From JAICXG01 sp036494545 (GTDB lineage Bacteria > Verrucomicrobiota > Verrucomicrobiia > Chthoniobacterales > UBA10450): 64,000 bases of DNA. The stretch covers positions 201,414 through 265,413 of the forward strand of contig DASXOB010000003.1 in assembly GCA_036494545.1 (NCBI GenBank), read 5' to 3'. The notes below the pieces were generated by a model, which ran no database searches, was not told the DNA's origin, and worked only from the letters and a program-made list of their open reading frames with translations. Of this stretch, positions 57,999-64,000 are shown one piece after another. Each line of letters begins with the position of its first letter. Within the stretch, counting starts at the first letter, position 1. The translations under genes were made by a program, and so were the position numbers.

Positions 57999-59378
57999 CT
58001 AGGGAGATTCCAGCACCAGGACCCAATCGGGATTGCCGTCACCATTATTGCCCGGAGTTGTGAAATCTTGAGTGCCGGTGTTGTTAAACGGCGAGCCTTC
58101 GATCTCAGAGAACGTATTGTTGCTAGGGTCGAACCAACTGGCGTTCACCGGGCCTCTCATTTGCGTCATGTCTACCGTGATCGTCGTGTTTGTAGGACAA
58201 AAGGCCAATACCAGTGATCCATCCGGCACTCGAGCGGCAGTAACATAGTCGTTGTCATGGAGGCTGCCGCTATCCGCGAAGGTTCCATACCCCGCAATCA
58301 CTACCGTATGCGTTTGATCCGGAACCAGGTCCCACCATTGCCGCGCGGAGAAGAAGTCCTTCATGTACTGCAATTGCGCTGCGCCCGGCGTATTCAGGTT
58401 CTGTTTCCATCCACTTTCAAAGGTCCAGGTGTAGTGATTACCATACAACTGGCCGGTCGCGCCGCTTAGCATGGTCCAGTATTCCTGTTTGCGCAGAGTT
58501 TCCGGGTCGCCGTAGTCCATCCCGGTATTGTCTTCAAACTCGTAATTTGCCTCCTCCATGAACACAGGGACGAAATTCGCCGCATTGTATTGATCGAGAA
58601 CCTCCGCGTAGGTTGGATAGTAGGTGTAGGCTCCTGCAAACGTGGTATAAGGCACCAGCAAGGCATCATCGAGCGAGCCGCTCACCAGGTAATTGAGTTC
58701 AGTGGTTTGCAGATGATTGGGGTCGGTCGATGCGATCCCCCGCATGATAGCGGCGACCAAACGGTTGTCGGTTGAGCTGGTGTTCCAGGTTTGAAAGTCG
58801 TTTCCGGTGATCCAGATGATGTTGTGGAAGCTCCTATAGCGGTTTCCCAGGAATTTTCCGTACTGTAATGCCTTTTGCGTTCCATTTTGTTCCAGGATCG
58901 GCATCCAGCCCGCGGTCTCGAAGGCGTCCATGACAATCTGAATGCCGTGGTTAGCAGCCAGCCGGACCATCTGGTCCACGCGCCTGAAATAGGCAGGGTT
59001 GGGGGTGGACATGTCTCCCGGCGTGGTAAACGGAACAATCCCATCATAGGTGCTTCCATCCGATCGCCCGGAGGTGTAGGTATTACATAACACTTCCACC
59101 CACACCGCATTGATGCCGTAAGCCGCGCGGTTCGCAAAATAGCTATCGGCTTGATGCGTGCTGAGATTGACGAACAAAGAATGAGGAGAATCTCCGACCA
59201 ACAGCGTGGGCGTCCCATTCTGGTCCACCAAATACCGGCCATTGTCGCTGGCCTTTAAGGGATAAACCGGAAAGTCCGCCGGCTCGGCTGACCGTTGTGG
59301 CTCACCAGGCCGCCCCTGCCCGGCGACACAGAGAGTGAAAGTGAGACTTACCGCCACCAGCGTTGGGATGATATTCAT
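57999..59378 (-). CDS. Exported DUF4038 glycoside hydrolase-like protein (GH140 apiosidase type)
   Basis: 459 residues with a signal peptide (MNIIPTLVAVSLTFTLCVAG). The TIM-barrel domain starts LKASDNGRYLVDQNGTPTLL then VGDSPHSLF, the hallmark of DUF4038. Conserved segments are INAVWVEVLCNTYT, RFFHNIIWITGND-like text (HNIIWITGNDFQTW) and PVFMEEANYEFED, where acidic residues at the strand ends would be catalytic. The last about 90 residues resemble the collagen-binding-like domain usually paired with it (ARVPDGSLVLAFCPTNTTIT). The characterised relative cleaves apiose from rhamnogalacturonan II; this one may act on plant or other polysaccharide. Confidence 0.83.
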   Translation of the reverse strand: MNIIPTLVAVSLTFTLCVAGQGRPGEPQRSAEPADFPVYPLKASDNGRYLVDQNGTPTLLVGDSPHSLFVNLSTHQADSYFANRAAYGINAVWVEVLCNTYTSGRSDGSTYDGIVPFTTPGDMSTPNPAYFRRVDQMVRLAANHGIQIVMDAFETAGWMPILEQNGTQKALQYGKFLGNRYRSFHNIIWITGNDFQTWNTSSTDNRLVAAIMRGIASTDPNHLQTTELNYLVSGSLDDALLVPYTTFAGAYTYYPTYAEVLDQYNAANFVPVFMEEANYEFEDNTGMDYGDPETLRKQEYWTMLSGATGQLYGNHYTWTFESGWKQNLNTPGAAQLQYMKDFFSARQWWDLVPDQTHTVVIAGYGTFADSGSLHDNDYVTAARVPDGSLVLAFCPTNTTITVDMTQMRGPVNASWFDPSNNTFSEIEGSPFNNTGTQDFTTPGNNGDGNPDWVLVLESP

Positions 59379-59740
59379 AGCAGCCTCCTATTGATCGTGA
59401 TCTGGGATCTTCGTCGAAGCGACGGCGTGCCGCAACCTAGTCGCGCCGATCGCAGCGTCTGTGAGGAGAAGACTTACCGGGGAACCGCTTCGATGACGCT
59501 CGCCGCGGACCGTGAGCACGATGGAAATTCCCCCTGGTCATCGTACGCCACTTGGCTGTGACCGTGATAACTTCCATTTAACCTTGCCGGCATTCAGCCC
59601 TAAGCTTTTCCCGTCCAGCTTTAATAGCCCGACGTCGCCCCAGTTCGCAGCGTCCGCGTCCGTGATCGTCGGATTCTTGTCCTCCAGGCGCTCCACATTT
59701 TGCGTGTCATTCGCGTCCTAGACGGCTACAGTTCCGGTCT
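59379..59740. other. Intergenic region between divergent genes
   Basis: 362 bases with no supported gene. It separates the DUF4038 and DinB genes, which are transcribed away from each other, so both promoters should be here; no clear element was identified. Confidence 0.4.
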
Positions 59741-60322
59741 ATGTGTCGATCCGTTACTCTCGGAATCCTTCTGCTCGTCTCGTTGAGTGTTAGTGTTTTC
59801 GCGCAAACACCGGCCACACCGTCACCATCGCCGACACCGGCGACCTTGCGCTCGGCCCTGCTCTCGGAGCTCCGTAGCACCCATGACAAAGCGGAGTGGT
59901 TCACCCCGATGAATACCGCGATCGCCGGACTCACGGCCGAGCAGGCGAAGTGGGTGCCGCATAACTCCCAGGGCAAGCTCGACCCCAACGCCAATCACTC
60001 GGCGGGCATGCTGACCTATCACCTCGTCTTTTGGAACGAGAACGTCCTCGCGCGCATGCGCGGGGAAAAGCCCGCCAATCCCAGTAACAACGACGAGACC
60101 TTTAATGAATTCGACGCGGCCCACTGGGACGACCTTGTCCAGCGGCTAGATCGGGTTATGAAGAACATCGAAGCCGAGGTCGAGAAAATGCCGGAGGAAA
60201 AGCTGCTCAAGATAGCGGGAACCATCTCCCACATCAGCACGCACAATGCCTATCATACCGGTCAGATCCTTTATGTGCGCAAGTTACAGGGCTCTTGGAA
60301 TCCCAAGAACGGTGTGAATTAG
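59741..60322 (+). CDS. Exported DinB-family protein
   Basis: 193 residues. Signal peptide (LGILLLVSLSVSVFAQ), a Pro/Thr linker (TPATPSPSPTPA), then the DinB_2 four-helix bundle with its metal-type His residues. These lie in STHDKAEWFTPMNTAIAGLT, HSAGMLTYHLVFWNE and ISTHNAYHTGQILYVRKLQG. DinB-fold proteins bind a divalent metal; some are thiol transferases, most are uncharacterised. The export signal is unusual enough to note but recurs in soil bacteria. Confidence 0.86.
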   Translation: MCRSVTLGILLLVSLSVSVFAQTPATPSPSPTPATLRSALLSELRSTHDKAEWFTPMNTAIAGLTAEQAKWVPHNSQGKLDPNANHSAGMLTYHLVFWNENVLARMRGEKPANPSNNDETFNEFDAAHWDDLVQRLDRVMKNIEAEVEKMPEEKLLKIAGTISHISTHNAYHTGQILYVRKLQGSWNPKNGVN

Positions 60323-60403
60323 GCGCGCTAGTCAGTGTTAGTGACGTTGCGGGCAGGAGGCAGCGCTGCATTCGCCCATCGCCAGCCTGCAGATCCCAAC
60401 AAC

Positions 60404-61199
60404 TTAAACATCGTGACCGCCACTGTTGGCATGATCGGGAAGCCGACAGCCACTGCCAAAACTGAGCGCAAGTATCGCGTCACCGCTGATCCTCCGCCAC
60501 ACCACATCTTCGTTATTCCGTCGGTCGATCAACGCATCCAGCTTGCCGTCCGCAGCGGTACGAAAAAGAAGTCGGCCTTCCACGCCTTTGCGGAAGAAAA
60601 TGTCGCAGGATTCCGGAAAAAGCTGTTCTCGCTTGCCGTTGCGCTCGACAAAGAGCTTGTCACCGTCGGCGAAAACTCTCCGCGTTTGTTCGTCCAACTT
60701 ATAGGTGCCGCTGAACTCAGCGAATCTGGATGGATCAGGGCGACCGATCGCCGGATCTTCATAGCAACGCATCGCCTGACTGCTGATGATCTGCCGACTG
60801 TCGTGACGTCGTAGCCAGGTGTCGATTACGTGATAGCGCGCGGTGAGATGCTGCCCAAAGATGGTCTCCGTCTCATCCAGGTAGTTAGCTGAGGATGGCA
60901 ACGTCACCGAAGATCCTGCTTATTGGGCTTGACGACCCTGATTGTCCCAGAGTAGCCCTTCGGTAGCGGTGTAATATCAGCGACGAGCTTTGGCTGATCC
61001 ATTTGTCGCCCCTTCTCGTCGGCAAAGATACAGTCCTCGGCGAAGTATTTCTTCCATGGTTCCTGATTACCCACCGTCACGGCATCAAACAACTCCTGCG
61101 TCCGCCTAACGAGCACTTCCGGCGTCATCAAACGCTCGGCGGACCGAGCGTGGCTATGGACACAAGCAGCCCGACCGTGAGCGGAAATAAGATTTTCAT
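60404..61199 (-). pseudogene. Frameshifted gene for an exported NTF2-like/DUF4440 protein
   Basis: The reading is spread over several frames of the minus strand. A signal peptide (MKILFPLTVGLLVSIATLG) starts at 61199 and stops early. The next frame gives TPEVLVRRTQELFDAVTVGN and ends GTIRVVKPN. A third gives ISRIFGDVAILS, and the last YLDETETIFGQHLTARYHVI through FAEFSGTYKLDEQTRRVFAD to the stop at 60404. Joined, these form one protein of an NTF2-like domain plus a DUF3471-like C-terminal domain. At least three frame breaks show the gene is dead, or this stretch has errors. GCCTAACGA lies at 61104. Confidence 0.78.
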
Positions 61200-61304
61200 C
61201 CTGGAGTTATGCGCGCACGAGGAGAACGGGCAATCTCAGGAATGACCGTCCACCTCAATGCGACAGAGGCGTCTGCTCTGGCGAATGAGCCAAAGTTAGC
61301 GAAC

Positions 61305-62648
61305 TCAACCGCCGATACGGGCCACCTGGAGGATGGGTTGGGTAAAAGTGGATGGGTCTACCGTTTGGTAGCTCTCGAACTGGGTGAAATTCGAAGGTGC
61401 CGTGCTGTCGATGTAAGGCGTCACGGACCGAGTCTCTGGAATCGTAATTGGTGTCCAGGTGAGTCCAGTGTCTCCGCTCACAGCCCACATCGCCAATCCT
61501 ATACTGCCACTGGGGACACGCCAGTAACTCACATAGAGCTTCCCGTTGAACTCATGAATCGCGGTGTTCCAGCCGATAGTAATGTCTGACTGGACATCGA
61601 CGACGTTCCATGGGGCGCCGTTCCTTTTGCTCGCCACCCTGACGAAAGCTCCGGATGAGGTGTCCGCCTCGTAGGCGGCATAGACCGCCCGGTTCGGGGC
61701 CACGGTAATGGAACTGCCTAATCCCGCGATTCCGTCCCCGGCGTCATCAACCAGGAAATTGTCCCACGAACCGCCCTGCAACCGCTTTCCTGCATTCATA
61801 TCCTGGTGGTCTGGATAAAGACTGTTGTAGTAGCCGACCCAGATCGAACGTGAATCGACCGCTCCCACCGAAGTGTAGTAACCGTTCCCGATGCCCCCGG
61901 CCACAAGGGTGTCACTCCACGTGGTCCCGCCGTCGCGGGTGATGAAGGTGTGGATGCCCTCCGCCGCTCCATTCGCGTGGGCGCTGATCACGGCAGTGTT
62001 TGGATTCAGCACGCGGATCGAGTTCTGATCACCGCCGGCACCCTGGGCTACCGTCCGCGTGGTCCAGGTCGAGCCTCCATCGGTACTCTTCGCCACCCTC
62101 AGTTTGATGTCGGCGAACAACCCGCTCGGCTGGACCAGGTAGGCAACATAGACAACCGAGCCCCGATATCCATCGATCGAGACACTGTTGTTGATGGTAT
62201 CGCCTTCTTCAATCGCGTCCGGGTCGACCACCGCGATGGTCCAGGTCTGTCCGGCGTCGATGCTCTTGGCTATCCGCAGCTCGGCGGGAATGTAGCCGGG
62301 TGTCGTCGGATCAGAGAGGAAACGCTTGTAAGCCACGTATACCGTGTTGTCGTCGGGCGCGAAAATGGCGTTCTCGTATCCGGTGTACAAATCGGTGTCA
62401 ACCGTGCTGCTGCTAATGGTGACCGACGCGGGCGCCATACCGCCGCTCAATCCATCTCGCCCGTTATCGTTGGGCACCTGCCAGATCATGCCATATCCCG
62501 CATTCGCAATTGGTCTGCGCACGCCGGGCATTACGCCCCCGGCATAGGTTGCCGTCGGGACTGCAAGCATGAGCGCGATGAGGAATAAGCCGCATCGCAG
62601 AGACCGGCCGTTTATTGGATTTGTCGTAGGCGTGGTTTTTGTTTTCAT
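61305..62648 (-). CDS. Secreted sialidase-like (BNR-repeat) protein
   Basis: 447 residues from the ATG at 62648, preceded by GGAGAAGAG; a longer frame to 62861 lacks support. Signal peptide (CGLFLIALMLAVPTATYAGG), then a propeller with Asp-box text: SIDAGQTWTIAV, STDGGSTWTTRT, TRDGGTTWSDTL and SGDTGLTWTPIT. The blade spacing is about 55 residues. No sialidase catalytic triad is evident, so carbohydrate binding or an unknown function is equally likely. No dockerin tail, unlike the protein at 55792. Confidence 0.83.
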   Translation of the reverse strand: MKTKTTPTTNPINGRSLRCGLFLIALMLAVPTATYAGGVMPGVRRPIANAGYGMIWQVPNDNGRDGLSGGMAPASVTISSSTVDTDLYTGYENAIFAPDDNTVYVAYKRFLSDPTTPGYIPAELRIAKSIDAGQTWTIAVVDPDAIEEGDTINNSVSIDGYRGSVVYVAYLVQPSGLFADIKLRVAKSTDGGSTWTTRTVAQGAGGDQNSIRVLNPNTAVISAHANGAAEGIHTFITRDGGTTWSDTLVAGGIGNGYYTSVGAVDSRSIWVGYYNSLYPDHQDMNAGKRLQGGSWDNFLVDDAGDGIAGLGSSITVAPNRAVYAAYEADTSSGAFVRVASKRNGAPWNVVDVQSDITIGWNTAIHEFNGKLYVSYWRVPSGSIGLAMWAVSGDTGLTWTPITIPETRSVTPYIDSTAPSNFTQFESYQTVDPSTFTQPILQVARIGG

Positions 62649-62871
62649 AACATCTTTCTCTTCTCCCGATTGGTTAATTGTGCTGCTGCCAGCTCTGAAT
62701 GAGGGAAAGAAGCTGCCGGGAGAAGCATCCGCTCCGGAATTCCGACCTTTGGTTGTCATGCCGCGATGGTGAATGGCCTCGCAGGAGATAGTCAAGTGTT
62801 CTTTAGGCAGCGTCGCGGCCTCACGCACAGGCTGGGCGTAGGCACTCAGCACTGGGTCCAAGCCCAGCCGA

Positions 62872-63239
62872 TCACGGCACTGCCGTCAGCGTAAGATCAT
62901 TTCCATCGCCCCCGCAGTAGCTAACCTGGAAGGCATTAGGGCCAACAATAAGTCTCCCTTCCGGCAAGTTTGCGAATTTGCCGGAAATCGGAGTGGCTGA
63001 AGTATTGTCGATGATCGTAAAGACGGTGCCGATGGGAATCGTGCTGGTTCCCTGGCGAGCACGTTAATCCGGGCCGAACTTCCCAGTGTCGCCCCGTTCG
63101 CGATCACCTTGTCCGCCGTGGCCGCGACGGTATCCAGATCGACATCGTAGATGGAATCGTTCCGGAAGGTCAGCCTGCTCACAAGGGTTAGTGCCCCGAC
63201 CGTGCTCGGGGCGCTGCCCGGCTCCAGGCTGGCCGACAT
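62872..63239 (-). pseudogene. Truncated, frameshifted end of an autotransporter-type beta-repeat protein
   Basis: One frame reads GALTLVSRLTFRNDSIYDVD, LDTVAATADKVIANGATLGS. After a frame change near 63050 the text continues GTSTIPIGTVFTIIDNTSAT, PISGKFANLPEGRLIVGPNA, then YCGGDGNDLTLTAVP and stops at 62872. This is the C-terminal signature of large surface proteins built from autotransporter-associated beta-strand repeats. The rest of the gene is missing; it joins directly to a transposase remnant on its 5' side. Confidence 0.7.
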
Positions 63240-63582
63240 ATTTGATCACGGCACCAAGTTGACTCGGACTAACCGATAATGCCCCGTAGCCCCGCTACCA
63301 GAAAAAACGGCGATATTGCGGCTCAATCGTCCTAATCCACTTCGAGGATCCTTTCTTTATCTGCTCGACCATCGTGGCCTGTGAAAGAGTACGGGGCAAC
63401 GTTGTCACAATGTGAACCTGATCGGAAGCACCGTTGACGCGGAATCCATCGCCACCTAAATCCCGGCAAATTGTTGCCAAATAAGCATGTATGCGAGGAC
63501 GGATCGGTTAATCTAACCAGGGCTCACGATCCTTTGTGCTAAAGATAATGTGTAGGATAACTTTGCTGAGGGACTGGGGCAT
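63240..63582 (-). pseudogene. Y1 (IS200-like/REP-associated) transposase pseudogene
   Basis: From the ATG at 63582 the frame reads MPQSLSKVILHIIFSTKDRE, PWLD, a stop (near 63510), then PIRPRIHAYLATICRDLGGD, ASDQVHIVTTLPRTLS with the HxH-type metal site partly preserved as QVHI. It continues to SSKWIRTIEPQYRRFFW, a second stop (about 63297), and RGYGALSVSPSQLGAVIKYV. Two in-frame stops and a missing C-terminus with the tyrosine helix end show inactivation. REP-like palindromes lie immediately upstream, as expected for REP-associated tyrosine transposases. Confidence 0.75.
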
Positions 63583-63609
63583 GACACGATTGGTATTCTC
63601 ACGAGAGAC

Positions 63610-63825
63610 CCGAGATGATTCGCGCTTTCAGCGCTTTGATCTCCACGGAACATATACCCCTGAATTCGCGCCTTCGGCGCGAAGCACGCATTTCCCCCGG
63701 GGCGCTCCGTATACAGTATGCGAGCCCGTTGCGGGGCCCGGAAAGGAGGATGCGACAACAAATTACTGTAGCCGCCGGCCTGTGGCCGGTATCAGGCCCG
63801 TCCTACGGGGACGCGGCTACAACCA
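63610..63825. repeat. Cluster of REP-like palindromes
   Basis: Several perfect or near-perfect hairpins are packed together. TTCGCGCC-TTC-GGCGCGAA is at 63665-63683. A long composite has outer arms TGTAGCCGC (63767-63775) and GCGGCTACA (63813-63821), enclosing CCGGCC-TGT-GGCCGG (63775-63789) and CCCG...CGGG (about 63797-63810). A smaller GCGCTTTCAGCGC lies near 63623. The nested design and the neighbouring Y1 transposase pseudogene fit REP/BIME elements. They sit just upstream of pepT. Confidence 0.65.
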
Positions 63826-63894
63826 AAAAGCGGACGCGGCATCCAAGCCAGAGAGGATGGTTGCGCGTTCATGCTCGGCGTGGAGAGTCCGGGC

Positions 63895-64000
63895 ATGAGC
63901 GACAATCTTCTCTCACGATTCCTGCGCTACGTCCGACTCGATACGCAGTCGGACGAGAACAGCACCACATTTCCGAGCACGCCAGGCCAATTGGTGCTGT
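63895..64000 (+). CDS. pepT: Peptidase T (M20 tripeptide aminopeptidase), N-terminal part only
   Basis: From the ATG at 63895 the frame reads MSDNLLSRFLRYVRLDTQSD, ENSTTFPSTPGQLVL and remains open at the window end. The start LLxRFLxYVxxDTQSDE with TxPSTxGQ is the well-conserved N-terminus of peptidase T, a dinuclear zinc exopeptidase that releases the N-terminal residue of tripeptides. The metal-binding residues lie beyond the window. A REP-like cluster precedes it. Confidence 0.85.
   Translation, partial: MSDNLLSRFLRYVRLDTQSDENSTTFPSTPGQLVL

Larger units (their letters stand above)
4173..61112. repeat. Dispersed 9-mer TCGTTAGGC / GCCTAACGA, about 24 exact copies
   Basis: Counted by eye. 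On the plus strand, TCGTTAGGC starts at 4173, 4823, 5264, 6068, 6374, 6414, 8022, 12364, 13016, 20191, 32808, 50929, 53775 and 55597. The complement GCCTAACGA starts at 6838, 7098, 14220, 15243, 34743, 44458, 45757, 46423, 48375 and 61104. Near-copies include TCGTTAGGG at 13290, 20545 and 53731, ACCTAACGA at 16382, CCCTAACGA at 26201 and GACTAACGA at 47303. Copies lie inside genes in different frames and orientations and between genes. A random 9-mer would be expected about 0.5 times in both strands of 64 kb. Density is highest at 4-8 kb. Confidence 0.85.

Noticed and set aside
55792..62648. A carbohydrate-utilisation locus (sialidase-like, GH140-like, second sialidase-like)
   Set aside because: Genes are on different strands with unrelated genes between them, and no transporter, regulator or SusC/D pair is present. 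Similar secreted propellers occur all over the window.

Overview
The window reads as chromosomal DNA of a free-living Gram-negative bacterium with moderately high GC. It is most likely a soil member of the Verrucomicrobiota (Chthoniobacterales/'Udaeobacter'-like). This placement is an inference from gene style: lipoproteins, an ECF sigma factor with a DUF4349 anti-sigma factor, a bacterial tricorn protease, HAF/kelch/LVIVD repeat proteins, dockerin-tailed secreted proteins and short C-terminal sorting tails. No rRNA, tRNA, CRISPR array or phage structural gene was seen.

Layout. 0-3.3 kb: a minus-strand run of epoxide hydrolase, SDR oxidoreductase and RidA, with a DJ-1/PfpI gene leaving the left edge. 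3.8-6.4 kb: ECF sigma factor overlapping a zinc-finger anti-sigma/DUF4349 protein. 6.4-15.3 kb: metabolic genes (a coupled methyltransferase/UbiA-like pair, aromatic amino acid hydroxylase, sarcosine/N-methyltryptophan-type oxidase, glutathionyl-hydroquinone reductase, HNH endonuclease) and several small proteins. 15.7-38.8 kb: many exported enzymes (tricorn protease, complete class A beta-lactamase, CocE/NonD hydrolase, subtilase with dockerin tail, C39-like peptidase, 14-repeat kelch protein), housekeeping enzymes, and three tandem paralogues with a shared hydrophobic-basic C-terminal tail. 48.7-64 kb: a second subtilase (Calx-beta tail), alcohol dehydrogenase, TolB/TPR protein, DUF6498-like protein, sialidase-like proteins and a GH140/DUF4038 protein. 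A decaying zone at 60.4-63.6 kb holds three pseudogenes, including a Y1 (IS200-like) transposase, with REP-like palindromes beside it, followed by the start of pepT.

The most notable region is 39.3-48.4 kb. Short minus-strand genes are each followed by an imperfect palindrome of about 90-124 bp. These palindromes have the architecture of integron attC sites: terminal 7-mers RYYYAAC...GTTRRRY, unequal unpaired spacers, paired inner arms, and bulged G/T bases on the strand predicted for minus-strand cassettes. Two cassettes (DUF4238 and TPR proteins) fill the space between their sites almost exactly. No integrase gene is visible, so this looks like a cluster of attC sites lacking an integrase. 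It carries decayed sites, a truncated TIR gene and an IS110-type transposase remnant.

A second, window-wide signal is the 9-mer TCGTTAGGC (complement GCCTAACGA). I counted about 24 exact copies by eye against about 0.5 expected by chance. Copies lie inside genes in several frames and both orientations, between genes, and at the outer end of several attC-like sites. It behaves like a dispersed genomic word (uptake-sequence-like, Chi-like, or linked to integron sites), and I know of no description of it.
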